Notes: a model not told the origin generated them from the letters alone. A stretch of 64,000 nt of DNA from an uncultured Christensenella sp. (GCA_949290515.1 CASERZ010000010.1:32343-96342); one strand, 5' to 3'. Positions 46,010-55,306 are shown, counted from the first letter of the stretch. A program made the numbers and translations.

Positions 46010-47404
46010 TCAACCCCCGTAAATCACATTTTTTCCGTCCTCGAAAGGCACGTCGTTGAAAAGTCTTATACAGCCGTTGTCGTGCTTGTTGAAAAGTTTT
46101 ACGCTTATTTGCCCGCCTTCGTATTCAAAAGAATACGACTTTTGACAAAACTGCATCAAATCTCCCGCCTTGAAAGGCTCGTCGGGAGTAACCTCTTTGC
46201 CGTCAACGTAAATTTTCATATCGCAATAATAAGGACTGGCAAATCCGTAGTTGGTGAGCATAAAACTTGCTTTTCCGTCCGTGATTTTCAAGTCTGACGC
46301 TACAAGCTGATATCCCAGATGGTATTTGAGATAATCGAACGCACTGATTTTGCCGCCCTCTAGTAAAGCGGGATTGAAAGGAAGATTTTTTTGCCGCATA
46401 CAGTCCTCGTCGAGGAAAACTTCTTTGGCTTGCTCGAGAGCGTATTTTTGTCCTTCGTCCTCGTTATAATTATGCTCGATAGAAAGCGTGGTGAGTCCGT
46501 AACCGACGCACTGCTTCACTACCCCTAATATATCAATTTCGTCCCCCGCTCTTCCCCACGGCAATTCACCGTCTGTCACGGTATGTTTACACTTATTGAG
46601 AAGGAGAGTATATTGTTCGTCTTCCCAGTCCATCATACCCCACTCGTGGTCGTAGCCTACGAGAAAATCGTCGTGTACGGAAAATCTGTACTCGAGCTCG
46701 TCGGGTACTTGCGTAAGCATTTGGGGCGTACGCACCATAATAGGCACGCCCTCGGGCACCATATCCGCTACAGCGGCTGCGACGCGTTTTACGCTGTGTT
46801 TATGCACGCTTCCGTGTCCCTCTCCCCAAAGTCCTATCATACCCATCTGCATAGCGTATACTACGTCGTAAAATAGTGCTTCGTTTTGCTCAAAAAAGAC
46901 TTTTATCTGCTTGCAGTGGCTTTCGATTCTGCTTGTTGTAGGTCCGTTTTTCTGTCCTTGATTCGTTTCGTACGCAAAGCGCAAAAGTATCTTTACGTCC
47001 TTGCTTTTTATGTACTCCAAATATTCCTTAAGCTGTATAAATGCCGACTGAGGAATTTCCTTGTCGTAGTATTCGATAAGATAGACGTAAACCTGAAGTA
47101 CCGTAATGTCCTGCTCGCCGTGACGGGTCAACTGTTCTTCGAGTTTTTGCATATAAGGCTCGCCGCTGCCGGGGTACGCCTCGTCCCTGCCGAGAGTGAT
47201 ATAAGTCTCTCCTCGAAAGCCCCTGTCGGGATTGTCGGCAGGCGCGTTTTGAAGAGTACAAAAAGCTATACTGTCGTCCGGCTCAAACTCAAACGCAACA
47301 GGCGCGGGAGAATAATGCTTTAAATCTATTTTGTCGCAGGCACACGAAAATACAAAAACCGCCGTCAACAAAATTATCAAAACCGCTATTATAACAATTC
47401 TCAT
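46010..47404 (-). CDS. DUF4874/DUF4832-type secreted protein, probable lipoprotein
   Basis: The 464-residue protein has a hydrophobic export signal (residues 1-20) with FSCACDK, where a Cys may be lipidated. The next 260 residues have a TIM-barrel-like pattern as in DUF4874: NPDRGFRGETYIT, VKILLRFAYETNQG, MQMGMIGLWGEGHGS. A beta-sandwich C-terminal part (DUF4832-like) follows. These proteins are often near carbohydrate genes and look like glycan-active surface proteins, but no activity is established to my knowledge. Being before a GH20 gene agrees with that. Confidence 0.75.
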   Translation of the reverse strand: MRIVIIAVLIILLTAVFVFSCACDKIDLKHYSPAPVAFEFEPDDSIAFCTLQNAPADNPDRGFRGETYITLGRDEAYPGSGEPYMQKLEEQLTRHGEQDITVLQVYVYLIEYYDKEIPQSAFIQLKEYLEYIKSKDVKILLRFAYETNQGQKNGPTTSRIESHCKQIKVFFEQNEALFYDVVYAMQMGMIGLWGEGHGSVHKHSVKRVAAAVADMVPEGVPIMVRTPQMLTQVPDELEYRFSVHDDFLVGYDHEWGMMDWEDEQYTLLLNKCKHTVTDGELPWGRAGDEIDILGVVKQCVGYGLTTLSIEHNYNEDEGQKYALEQAKEVFLDEDCMRQKNLPFNPALLEGGKISAFDYLKYHLGYQLVASDLKITDGKASFMLTNYGFASPYYCDMKIYVDGKEVTPDEPFKAGDLMQFCQKSYSFEYEGGQISVKLFNKHDNGCIRLFNDVPFEDGKNVIYGG

Positions 47405-47523
47405 CTTATTTCCCCGTATCGATTACTGATTATATTTTATCACAGTACGCGCCCCGTATCAATAAGCGATATTTAGCCGTTTGTTGAATAAATCAAAGCA
47501 TCAATCGGTTTTGTTCATAAAAC

Positions 47524-47556
47524 AAAAAATACCCTTCCCGTCGGGGAAGAGTATTT
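47524..47556 (-). terminator. Terminator of the zinc-ribbon gene
   Basis: A 13-bp stem with one mismatch (47528-47540 with 47545-47557 region) and a minus-strand TTTTTTG tract. Confidence 0.8.
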
Positions 47557-47572
47557 CATTTTTTGACTGCGG

Positions 47573-48127
47573 TTATTCGGCAAGAATAGCGACTACCATT
47601 AAACCTATGTACAACACGAACCAGATAATTTGCAAAATACCGAATATGAGACCTATCGTAGAACAAATCTTACCTGCTTTTGCAAAGCTTTCGCCGTCGT
47701 ATTCTCCCGTCGATATAAGCTGCATTGCCTTCTTGGAAGAGGTGAGACCTATGATAGCCGTAATAAGCGTAAATACACCCAACAAGGACAATATACCGCA
47801 TACCAGCGATACGGTCGCGCTCGAATTGGCAAGCTTGGGTTTGTATACGGGAGGGGGCGTGGTAGTGCGTCCCGCACCGTTGTATGTGCCGTTTTGGTTA
47901 TATCCGCCGCTCTGATTGCTGCTCGCGGAAGTATTGTCGGTACCGTTGGCACTTGCGTTTGCCGACGTGAATACGTCCTCTTCGCTCCTGTCGGGAGTAA
48001 CGTCTATAAACTCGTCGGTATCGTGAGTATGGTCGATAACCTCGGTTTGTTTTTCTATTCTGTGTCCGCAGTTGCCGCAGTAAACGTCCTTCTCGTCTAC
48101 TTCGCTGCCACAATTGTCACAATGCAT
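47573..48127 (-). CDS. Zinc-ribbon DUF4190-like membrane protein
   Basis: The 184-residue protein opens with a zinc ribbon (CDNCGSEVDEKDVYCGNCG), has a disordered Ser/Asn/Gly/Thr linker (45-95), and ends with two membrane helices. LVCGILSLLGVFTLITAIIG and the later IGLIFGILQIIWFVLYI fit DUF4190. Function unknown. AAGGAGG precedes the ATG. Stands alone with a terminator. Confidence 0.75.
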   Translation of the reverse strand: MHCDNCGSEVDEKDVYCGNCGHRIEKQTEVIDHTHDTDEFIDVTPDRSEEDVFTSANASANGTDNTSASSNQSGGYNQNGTYNGAGRTTTPPPVYKPKLANSSATVSLVCGILSLLGVFTLITAIIGLTSSKKAMQLISTGEYDGESFAKAGKICSTIGLIFGILQIIWFVLYIGLMVVAILAE

Positions 48128-48254
48128 AATTTTTACCTCCTTGCCGAAAATCGGCTTATGTTTGTGTACAGTTATATTCTAACAAATACTTATAGATTTT
48201 TCAAGAGTTTATTTATGTTAATCGTTCACAATTTATGCAAATCGTACATAAATT

Positions 48255-48692
48255 TTATTTGTCGATGACGTATTGCGTATATTCCAAAGGTCTGAAACCC
48301 TCGCGGCAGTACAGTCTTACAGCGCCGTCGTTGCTTTCTTCGACCTCTAGTCGGATTCGGGCAAAATCTCCGTACTGTTTTTTTACAAAACGCAAGAATT
48401 CTCCGCCCAGTCCCTTGCCTCTGAAACGTGCCGAAACGTATATCTCCTCTATCCAAACTACTTTTCCGCCCGCTTCGTTGCTGAATGTGTAAGCCGTGAG
48501 AGCGTAACCCGCACACTCCTTTCCGCATTCCAGAATATACAAATCCAGATAGGGGCTACCCTTTTGCGCCTCGTCGAGAGTGGCTATCATATTTTTCTCG
48601 GGTATAGGATGCTCTACAGCTTCAGAAGAATAAAACTCCTTCATCATAACAAGCGTTTGTTCTCTGTCTTTTTCAGTGTATTTGCGAATCAT
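48255..48692 (-). CDS. GNAT-family N-acetyltransferase
   Basis: The 145-residue protein starts MIRKYTEKDREQTL at 48692, behind GGAGGT; an in-frame start 21 nt upstream has no site. It has the GNAT fold: strand WIEEIYVSARFRGKGLGGEFL with the acetyl-CoA loop R/Q-x-x-G-x-G, then LEVEESNDGAVRLYCREGF. The acceptor is unknown. Confidence 0.88.
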   Translation of the reverse strand: MIRKYTEKDREQTLVMMKEFYSSEAVEHPIPEKNMIATLDEAQKGSPYLDLYILECGKECAGYALTAYTFSNEAGGKVVWIEEIYVSARFRGKGLGGEFLRFVKKQYGDFARIRLEVEESNDGAVRLYCREGFRPLEYTQYVIDK

Positions 48693-48841
48693 ATTGACCT
48701 CCGTCAAATACAATATACCAAATTATGCAGGTTTTTGCAATACCGGACTTTAAGTTTGTGCTCATCTCTCTTGCAAGCTACAGTATATAAGGTGTATTAT
48801 ACAAATGTGATTTAGTTACGGAAAAATTTGGAAATAATGTA

Positions 48842-48847
48842 TATAAT
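48842..48847 (+). promoter_or_regulatory. Possible -10 box for thioredoxin
   Basis: A perfect TATAAT lies 30 nt upstream of the trxA ATG. The matching -35 is not clear. Confidence 0.45.
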
Positions 48848-48877
48848 GACAGTGAAAACAATAAAGGAGTATCTGAT

Positions 48878-49189
48878 ATGGCAATAATTAAACTTACTAA
48901 AGAAAACTTCGACGAGGAAGTTCTCAACAGCGACAAACCCGTCCTCATTGATTTTTGGGCAAACTGGTGCGGCCCCTGCAGAATGTTGTCCCCTACCGTG
49001 GACGAGATAGCAGACGAGCGCGAAGATATAAAAGTATGTAAGGTCAACGTGGACAACGAAATGGAACTCGCAAGCGCATTCGGCGTATCGAGCATACCTA
49101 TGCTGACCGTAATCAAGGACAAGAAGATTGTCGCTCAATCCGTGGGCGTGCAACCTAAAGCAAAAATTCTCGCTATGCTCGAGGAGTAA
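48878..49189 (+). CDS. trxA: Thioredoxin
   Basis: The 103-residue protein has the full thioredoxin fold with the active site FWANWCGPCRM (two redox Cys) and the cis-Pro in SSIPMLTV. It reduces protein disulfides in the cytoplasm. AAAGGAG precedes the ATG. It is monocistronic and followed by a strong hairpin shared with the convergent gene. Confidence 0.96.
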   Translation: MAIIKLTKENFDEEVLNSDKPVLIDFWANWCGPCRMLSPTVDEIADEREDIKVCKVNVDNEMELASAFGVSSIPMLTVIKDKKIVAQSVGVQPKAKILAMLEE

Positions 49190-49202
49190 TCAGCCCGAAA
49201 CC

Positions 49203-49230
49203 AAAAAAACACGGCGGGACAACCGCCGTG
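49203..49230 (-). terminator. Shared terminator between trxA and the convergent gene
   Basis: An 8-bp GC-rich stem (49210-49217 with 49223-49230) with a T7 tract on the minus strand and a weaker one on the plus strand. Confidence 0.8.
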
Positions 49231-49252
49231 CATTTGCTTATAGCGCGATAAA

Positions 49253-49786
49253 TTATTTATTTTTGAGCGCGTCGCGGAAAACCTTGTCCGACTCGGAGTA
49301 GACCTTTCCGCAGTACTGACATTGCGCGGTAGGTGCCTGTGCCTCGGCATACACGTTCGCACCGCAATTGGCGCACTTGAACGAAAAGTGATGCAACTCC
49401 TGCTTTCTGGCGGTAATCAATTCAAGACGCTGATTGTCGACAAAGAGATACTTATTGAGATATCCCGCTCTTATCGCGGACTGAATAAGCGCGACGGTGG
49501 TTTTTTCGTTGGTCGACATATATGTGGACAATTCCGCCACAGTATAGAGATTCTGCTCCTCTATCGCTCTCAGAAGAGTTATCGTCCTGCTGTACCCTCC
49601 GATTCGGGTCCAGCAAATAGGCGCGACGTAAAATCCGGCCACGATAAGCACTATTCCCAAAGCCATCAATATCCAGATTTTGTTTATAGCGCAAAGAACG
49701 GTCATTACTATGCCTACCGGAAATCCTATCGTCAATATGATAGAAACGGCAAGCATTATTTTCTTTTTTTTGATAGCAGCGTCCAT
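49253..49786 (-). CDS. Membrane protein with winged-helix-like and zinc-ribbon parts
   Basis: The 177-residue protein starts MDAAIKKKKIM at 49786, behind GAGAGGTG; the open frame extends far upstream without a site. Two membrane helices (about 10-55) are followed by a helical segment (LYTVAELSTYMSTNEKTTVA, AIRAGYLNKYLF) that looks like a winged helix. A C-terminal zinc ribbon with CANCGANVYAEAQAPTAQCQ then CGKVY ends it. I do not recognise a named family. The zinc ribbon resembles those in other small membrane proteins of this genome. Confidence 0.7.
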   Translation of the reverse strand: MDAAIKKKKIMLAVSIILTIGFPVGIVMTVLCAINKIWILMALGIVLIVAGFYVAPICWTRIGGYSRTITLLRAIEEQNLYTVAELSTYMSTNEKTTVALIQSAIRAGYLNKYLFVDNQRLELITARKQELHHFSFKCANCGANVYAEAQAPTAQCQYCGKVYSESDKVFRDALKNK

Positions 49787-49894
49787 ATTCACCTCTCTGC
49801 TTAATATTATATAGCTATTCGGACACAAAATCAATATGATAAGCAAAATTAAGAAAAAATATCCGAAAATTTTTATATACTCAAAGGAGTCAGT

Positions 49895-51571
49895 ATGAAA
49901 AACAAGAAAATCGTTATCATAGGCGGCGTCGCGGGAGGCGCGACCGCGGCGGCAAGGCTGAGAAGACTTGACGAATTTGCGCAAATAACGGTATTGGAAA
50001 AGGGAGAATACGTCTCTTTCGCCAACTGCGGTTTGCCGTATTATATCGGCGGAGAAATAAAAAGAAAATCTTCTCTCACGCTTCAGACGCCCGATAGTTT
50101 CAGAGCGCGTTTTAACGTCGACGTGCGCGTATTCAACGAGGTTACGGCAATCAACCGCGAACGCAAAACCGTAACGGTATCTGACCTTATAAAAGAAACG
50201 ACTTACGAGGAAAGTTACGACAAGCTGATTATATCCACGGGAGCCTCTCCCGCCCTGCCCGCCGTCGAGGGAATAGACGACGAGCGTATATTTACTCTCA
50301 GAAACATACCCGACACGTACAAAATTAAAGAATTTACCGAACAGGCTAAGCCCCGTACCGCTCTCGTAGTCGGAGGAGGTTTTATCGGTATGGAAATGAC
50401 TGAAAATCTCGTCAAAGCGGGTGTGGAGGTTACCGTCGCAACAAGATCGGACAGAGTTATGTCGCATATGGACTACGACGCGTCGTGTTTTATACACAAC
50501 GAACTGAGAGCCAACGGCGTAAAACTTCTCTTCAACAACGTACCCGAGAAAATAATAAAGAAAAAAGATTGTCTCGAAGTAATCCTGTCTAGCGGAAAAA
50601 GCGTAATGACGGATATGATTATACTTGCTCTTGGAGTTACGCCGGACAGTAAAATCGCAGTCGACGCAGGACTAGAAGTCAACGAAAAAGGCGCAATAAA
50701 AACCGATAAAAATATGCGCACCAGCGACCCCGATATCTTTGCTGTGGGAGACGCAGTAGAGAGTTACGATTTTATCACTTCGTCCCCCTCTCACGTGCCG
50801 CTTGCGGGACCCGCTAACAAACAAGGCAGAATCGCCGCCGACAATATCGCGGGCATACCGTCTGAGTACAAGGGCACTCAAGGCTCTGCGATAGTAAAAA
50901 TATTCGGGCTTACTGCCGCATATACGGGACTGAGCGAAAATCAGGCAAAAAGACGCGGGCTGAATTACGGCGTAAGTCATACCTTTTCGCCCAGCCACGC
51001 GACGTACTATCCTCATCCCGAATATATGTCCGTGAAGACCGTCTTCGATAAGACAGACGGAAAAATACTCGGCGTGCAAATCGTAGGAGGAGAAGGAGTA
51101 GACAAACGCTGCGACGTAATGGCAACCGCGATAAGAGCGGGTATGACGGCGTACGATTTGACAAATCTCGAATTGTGTTACGCTCCGCCCTACGGCTCGG
51201 CAAAAGACCCCGTAAATATGGTGGGATACACGATTGAAAACCTGCTTACGGGCAAAGTCAAAAACTTCTACTGCGAAGATATAGACAGCCTTCTAGACAG
51301 AAAGGACGTAACCCTTCTAGACACCCGCACGAAGTACGAATACGACAGAGGACATATCCGCGGTTTCGTAAACATTCCCGTTGACGAATTAAGGGCTAAT
51401 ATGAATTTGCTTGACAAGTCAAAGCCCGTATATCTCACTTGTCACGTAGGACAACGCGGCTACGTTGCGGCGCGTATTCTCTCGCAGTACGGCTATGACG
51501 TATACAACCTGAGCGGAGGATATAACCTGTACGCAACGATTATGACTTCAAAGTACCCCGAACAGGTTTAA
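49895..51571 (+). CDS. CoA-disulfide reductase with rhodanese domain
   Basis: The 558-residue flavoprotein has an FAD Rossmann start (IVIIGGVAGGATAAARLRRL), the single active Cys45 in SFANCGLPYYIGG typical of CoA-disulfide/persulfide reductases, an NAD(P)-binding VVGGGFIGMEM and a C-terminal rhodanese domain (about 460-550) with Cys516 in TCHVGQRG. Such CoADR-RHD enzymes reduce CoA persulfide, polysulfide or CoA disulfide. A Crp/Fnr regulator gene is convergent downstream. AAAGGAG precedes the ATG. Confidence 0.9.
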   Translation: MKNKKIVIIGGVAGGATAAARLRRLDEFAQITVLEKGEYVSFANCGLPYYIGGEIKRKSSLTLQTPDSFRARFNVDVRVFNEVTAINRERKTVTVSDLIKETTYEESYDKLIISTGASPALPAVEGIDDERIFTLRNIPDTYKIKEFTEQAKPRTALVVGGGFIGMEMTENLVKAGVEVTVATRSDRVMSHMDYDASCFIHNELRANGVKLLFNNVPEKIIKKKDCLEVILSSGKSVMTDMIILALGVTPDSKIAVDAGLEVNEKGAIKTDKNMRTSDPDIFAVGDAVESYDFITSSPSHVPLAGPANKQGRIAADNIAGIPSEYKGTQGSAIVKIFGLTAAYTGLSENQAKRRGLNYGVSHTFSPSHATYYPHPEYMSVKTVFDKTDGKILGVQIVGGEGVDKRCDVMATAIRAGMTAYDLTNLELCYAPPYGSAKDPVNMVGYTIENLLTGKVKNFYCEDIDSLLDRKDVTLLDTRTKYEYDRGHIRGFVNIPVDELRANMNLLDKSKPVYLTCHVGQRGYVAARILSQYGYDVYNLSGGYNLYATIMTSKYPEQV

Positions 51572-51600
51572 ATATAATACTAAATATATAGTAATATAAG

Positions 51601-51641
51601 TTATTTATACAATTTACCCAAGTCTTAAATTGTATAAATAA
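51601..51641. repeat. Dispersed 41-bp palindrome, copy 2
   Basis: The same 13-bp arms as copy 1 with loop CCCAAGTCT. It lies 29 nt after the CoA-disulfide reductase stop and is preceded by an AT-rich run (around 51580-51600) also seen before copy 3. Confidence 0.9.
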
Positions 51642-51671
51642 TGGACGAAAAAGCATTTAACAGCATTTTTA

Positions 51672-51706
51672 AAGCCGACTGCCCTCAAGGCAATCGGCTT
51701 GTTTTG
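51672..51706 (+). terminator. Terminator between convergent genes
   Basis: AAGCCGA...TCGGCTT stem with an inner TGCC/GGCA (51672-51700) and GTTTTG. Confidence 0.75.
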
Positions 51707-51755
51707 TCGTTGACGTAATTGCATATCGCAGAATTAAACCTTAACTCCGCGCGCA

Positions 51756-52427
51756 TTATTTACCCGCTATTATCTTTTTGAGTTTCGATTTATCGGTTAC
51801 TCTCAGCTCTCCGCGCTTGAGTTCTACTATGCCTTCCGTCTGAAAATACTTTAGCATACGCGTAACTACTTCTCTCGCCGTACCCATATATTTTGCTATC
51901 TGTTCGTGAGTGAGTTTTACGGTGTCGCTGCCCGTCTTGGCAAGCTCGTCGTTGAGAAAAATAGCAAGACGCTTGTCCGCACCCATAAACAGTATCTGCT
52001 GCATTGCCCACATTACGTCGGAAAATCTCACGGTAGCGAGTTTGTAAGCGAAGTTTTCAAGACATACGTTTTGAGATTTTATTTTCTTGAACGTCTGCGC
52101 GCTGATTACCACGCCCTCGGTATCCTCTTCCGCGTCAATATAGACGTCAAACGATATCGCGTCGAGCACGCACGAAGCCGAAAGTATGCATACGTCTCCT
52201 CCGTAAAGCCTGTAAAGCGTAACCTCTCTTCCGTCTTCCGAAACTATATACGTCCTCAATTGTCCCTTTGTGATGTATATCACTCCGAGACACTTTTCTT
52301 CGGAGCGGTGTACGTTTTCCCCTTTCTTAAAGGTTACTTGCCGCGACGTGGAAATCATAAGCTGTCTTTCCTCTTCGGTAAGACAAGAGAAAAATTCGCT
52401 GTTTTGCAATACTTCTTTTACGCTCAT
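51756..52427 (-). CDS. Crp/Fnr-family transcription regulator
   Basis: The 223-residue protein starts MSVKEVLQN at 52427, behind AGAGGT. It has a cyclic-nucleotide-binding-type beta barrel (20-120) and a C-terminal HTH with KLTHEQIAKYMGTAREVVTRMLKYF. The N-terminal domain lacks an Fnr-like four-Cys cluster. Cys residues are in the sensor domain (LGGDVCILSASCVLD-like region and NVCLEN), so redox or sulfur sensing is possible. Its neighbour is a CoA-disulfide reductase, a plausible target. Confidence 0.9.
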   Translation of the reverse strand: MSVKEVLQNSEFFSCLTEEERQLMISTSRQVTFKKGENVHRSEEKCLGVIYITKGQLRTYIVSEDGREVTLYRLYGGDVCILSASCVLDAISFDVYIDAEEDTEGVVISAQTFKKIKSQNVCLENFAYKLATVRFSDVMWAMQQILFMGADKRLAIFLNDELAKTGSDTVKLTHEQIAKYMGTAREVVTRMLKYFQTEGIVELKRGELRVTDKSKLKKIIAGK

Positions 52428-52443
52428 AAATACCTCTTTTAAT

Positions 52444-52473
52444 ATTTTAGCACAATCTTGAGAGTATTTACAA
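52444..52473 (-). promoter_or_regulatory. Promoter of the Crp/Fnr gene
   Basis: On the minus strand TTGTAA (52468-52473), 18 nt and TGC-TAAAAT (52444-52449), an extended -10, 17 nt before the ATG. Confidence 0.6.
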
Positions 52474-52518
52474 TGTATTGACGGATTTTTTCTTAAGTCG
52501 ACCGAATATCTTATAAGC

Positions 52519-53382
52519 CTACTCAGAATCGGCAATCCTCAGCATAGTCAAAGCCGCTTGCGCCGTGGTACCCTTTATGAGATTGACGAGTTTAAGCACG
52601 TCGTTTTCCTTAAGCTCAAGTATGAGCGTATGCGCTAGTCCCGCATCTTCGTCGGTGCCGTCGAAAAACGCTCTCGCGCCGTTGACGCATTTGCCGTTGA
52701 CGTAAAGTCCCAGTCCGCTTTTGCCGCCCGAACAAAGGTTGTTACCCGACGCATTGAACGCAAGCTGATACAGCCCGCTTTTGGCAACGGAAATATTGCC
52801 CTCTTTGTCTTGTTTTACGCATTCGCCTTTATCAAAGACGGTATTGTCCAAAAGCACGCTTTCCCCTTCATCGTAGCTCTTTGGCTGACTGCTTCTGACG
52901 GCAAAGAGTTCGCTGTCTATAGACTTGCCGTCCTCTCCCTTGCACCCCGTTGGACCTGTACAACCTGTCGCCCCCGTGCACCCCGTTGCTCCCGTCACGC
53001 CGGTAGCTTCGGTTACGCCGGTTGCGCCCGTGGCACCCGTAGCCCCTGTCGCACCGTCAAGTCCGTCTTCTCCGTCAAAGCCTCTGGGGATGACAAAGTC
53101 GAATACGTGAGCAGTAGGCGTTCCGCTGTCGGTAACTGTCGCGAATGACCCCGGCTGAGAAGTCGTAGTAGTTCCTATGCTGAGCGTTACGCTCGCTCCC
53201 GTCGCGCCGCCCGCACCGGCAGGGCCCGTTGCCCCGGTCGCGCCCGTGGCACCTGTTGCTCCCCTCGGTCCGCTTACGTAAACGGTTTTGGGACAACATC
53301 CCGCCCCGTATACGAGATTGCGACAATTGCCGCAACAAGCGTTGCATATATGATTTCCGTTAGGATAAAAATTAAAATTCAT
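52519..53382 (-). CDS. BclA-like collagen-repeat surface protein
   Basis: The 287-residue protein has a Cys-rich N-terminus ([19 protein letters not shown]), a first collagen-like block ([19 protein letters not shown]), a non-collagen insert (about 65-105), a second block of Gly-Ala-Thr and Gly-Cys-Thr triplets (about 107-150), and a C-terminal globular domain of about 130 residues like the BclA trimer head ([27 protein letters not shown]). Such proteins form hair-like filaments on spores. Thr-rich triplets are typical glycosylation sites, and a glycosyltransferase gene is divergent to it. Confidence 0.85.
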   Translation of the reverse strand: MNFNFYPNGNHICNACCGNCRNLVYGAGCCPKTVYVSGPRGATGATGATGATGPAGAGGATGASVTLSIGTTTTSQPGSFATVTDSGTPTAHVFDFVIPRGFDGEDGLDGATGATGATGATGVTEATGVTGATGCTGATGCTGPTGCKGEDGKSIDSELFAVRSSQPKSYDEGESVLLDNTVFDKGECVKQDKEGNISVAKSGLYQLAFNASGNNLCSGGKSGLGLYVNGKCVNGARAFFDGTDEDAGLAHTLILELKENDVLKLVNLIKGTTAQAALTMLRIADSE

Positions 53383-53523
53383 ACTCTTGTTCCTTTTTCT
53401 CTCTGTATTTATTTATGTTTTATCGGCTTTTGCCTTTAATACATAGTATGCGATTTTGCTTTCGAGATTGAGTTGTCTTTGTCAATGCGCGCCTTTTGCG
53501 AATAAGATAATGAAGAGGTAATT

Positions 53524-54612
53524 ATGAAGCTGAGTCTGTGTATGATAGTAAAAAACGAAGAGGAAGTGCTTGATCGTGCGCTCTCCTGCGCAAGGGTGTT
53601 TTGCGACGAAATAATAGTAGTCGATACGGGAAGCTCGGACGATACAATAGCTATCGCAAAAGCTTTTACCGACAAAGTGTATTCCGCGCCGTTCAGAGAT
53701 TTTTCCAGCGCGCGAAATTTCTCTTTGTCTAAAGCTACGGGAGATTATATTATATGGCTTGACGCCGACGACGTCGTTACTCCCGAAAACGCGCAAAAAT
53801 TCAATTCTCTTAAACAAAAACTGTGTGACGAGGATTTCGTGATGTGCCCTTACGTCACGGCTTTTGACGAAGCAGACCGCCCCGTATTCAACTATTACAG
53901 AGAGAGAATTTTTAAAAACCGAAAAGGTTACTTCTTCGAAGGCAAAGTGCACGAAGCAATTTGTCCTCAAGGAAAAATTATTTTCGAAAATATTGCCGTC
54001 GAGCACCGCAAGACAAAGCCCTCTTCGCCTATGCGCAACCTTCTTATATATCAGCAGTCGCTCTGTGAGGGAAGTATTCTTTCCACGCGCGACTTGTACT
54101 ATTATGCCAACGAACTGTACCAAAACAATATGCCCGCGCAGGCTCTCGCCGTATATGCAGAATACCGTAAACGAAAGGATACGTTCCTCCCCGACCTCGT
54201 TCAGAGTTTTGTCAACTCGTCCAATATTCTTCTCGACAAAAACCGCTGCGACGAAGCTTTGTCGGAAATTCTCCGCGCCCTTGCCTATACAAGACCAACT
54301 CCGACCGTACTGTGCCAGATAGGATACGTGCTTCAAAAACAAAAAAAGTACGGCTTGAGCAATTACTACTACCTTGCCGCATTGACCGCAGAAGAAGGCA
54401 GTCTTTTTTCTTTCGTCAACAGCGATATGTCGGGGTACATACCCTACGTGCAACTCGGATACAACAACTATATGCTGGGCGACATAGACAAAGCGTTGTT
54501 TTACACTTCAAAAGCTCTCGCACTCAAACCTTACGGCAAAACAGCTCTCGACAACAACGTATTTTACATAAACGAAAAAATTTATTGCAAAACTTTTTCC
54601 CCCGATGAATAA
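53524..54612 (+). CDS. Glycosyltransferase family 2 with TPR-like C-terminus
   Basis: The 362-residue protein has a GT2 domain (LSLCMIVKNEEEVLDRALSC, IIVVDTGSSDDT, ARNFSLSKATGDYIIWLDAD with DxD) in residues 1-220. Helical TPR-like repeats fill the rest (QALAVYAEYRKRKD, LGDIDKALFYTSKALALKP). This architecture is seen in protein glycosyltransferases such as SunS-like enzymes. Divergence from the collagen-like gene suggests it glycosylates that protein. GAGGTAATT precedes the ATG. Confidence 0.87.
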   Translation: MKLSLCMIVKNEEEVLDRALSCARVFCDEIIVVDTGSSDDTIAIAKAFTDKVYSAPFRDFSSARNFSLSKATGDYIIWLDADDVVTPENAQKFNSLKQKLCDEDFVMCPYVTAFDEADRPVFNYYRERIFKNRKGYFFEGKVHEAICPQGKIIFENIAVEHRKTKPSSPMRNLLIYQQSLCEGSILSTRDLYYYANELYQNNMPAQALAVYAEYRKRKDTFLPDLVQSFVNSSNILLDKNRCDEALSEILRALAYTRPTPTVLCQIGYVLQKQKKYGLSNYYYLAALTAEEGSLFSFVNSDMSGYIPYVQLGYNNYMLGDIDKALFYTSKALALKPYGKTALDNNVFYINEKIYCKTFSPDE

Positions 54613-54654
54613 AATCCTCTCTCCTAGGACAACATTCTAAGCGGAGGTAAAGAT

Positions 54655-55248
54655 ATGAAACTTAAAGACAGCAAAACTTATCTAAATCTCGCAGCAGCTT
54701 TTGCGGGAGAATGTCAGGCACGTACACGTTACGAATTTGTGGAGTACGGCGCAAGAAAAGAGGGCTACAAGGCACTTGCCGATATTATCGACAAGGTCGC
54801 TTATCAGGAATTTACGCACGCAAGACTTTTGTACAGCTTTATTCAGTCGGCTGACGAAAATTGCATTGCGGATATTAAAATCTGTTCGGGTTATCCTTTC
54901 AAGGAAAAATGGGATTTGACGGAAAATCTGCGTCTTGCGGCAGAAGACGAAGGTTTCGAAGCTACAAAAATATATCCCGAATTTGCCAAGACGGCTATGG
55001 ACGAAGGTTTCAAGGACATTGCGGGACTTTTCGACAATCTTGCAAAAATAGAGAATTGCCACAAGATGCTCTTTGCCGATTTGTATAACCAGATGAAGAG
55101 CGGTACTCTCTACAAAAAACAGGAAGTCGTAAAATGGAAGTGCCCCGAATGCGGTTACGAAGCTTGTTCTAAGGAAGCTTTTCAGATATGTCCCGTCTGT
55201 CAGGCGGCGCAAGGCGGCGTAATGCTCAAACTCAACGACAATACCTAA
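54655..55248 (+). CDS. rbr: Rubrerythrin
   Basis: The 197-residue protein has a four-helix diiron domain with ExxR/ExxH ligands (AGECQARTRYEFVEYG, YQEFTHARLL, AEDEGFEATKIYPEFA, IENCHKMLFA). A C-terminal rubredoxin-like Fe(SCys)4 site (WKCPECGYEACSKEAFQICP, then VCQ) follows. It reduces hydrogen peroxide in anaerobes. GGAGG precedes the ATG, and a perfect terminator follows. Confidence 0.95.
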   Translation: MKLKDSKTYLNLAAAFAGECQARTRYEFVEYGARKEGYKALADIIDKVAYQEFTHARLLYSFIQSADENCIADIKICSGYPFKEKWDLTENLRLAAEDEGFEATKIYPEFAKTAMDEGFKDIAGLFDNLAKIENCHKMLFADLYNQMKSGTLYKKQEVVKWKCPECGYEACSKEAFQICPVCQAAQGGVMLKLNDNT

Positions 55249-55276
55249 TACTTTTTCTTTTCCCCTTATACCGAAA

Positions 55277-55306
55277 ACGGACTGCAAGCGATTGCAGTCC
55301 GTTTTT
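55277..55306 (+). terminator. Terminator of rbr
   Basis: An 11-bp perfect stem (55277-55287 with 55292-55302), GCGA loop and TTTTTG. Confidence 0.92.

Noticed and set aside
49787..50497. Upstream extension of the zinc-ribbon membrane protein to 414 residues
   Set aside because: It runs antisense through the CoA-disulfide reductase gene and has no ribosome binding site, whereas the ATG at 49786 has one.
52428..52535. N-terminal extension of the Crp/Fnr regulator
   Set aside because: It covers the promoter at 52444-52473 and overlaps the neighbouring gene. The ATG at 52427 has AGAGGT.
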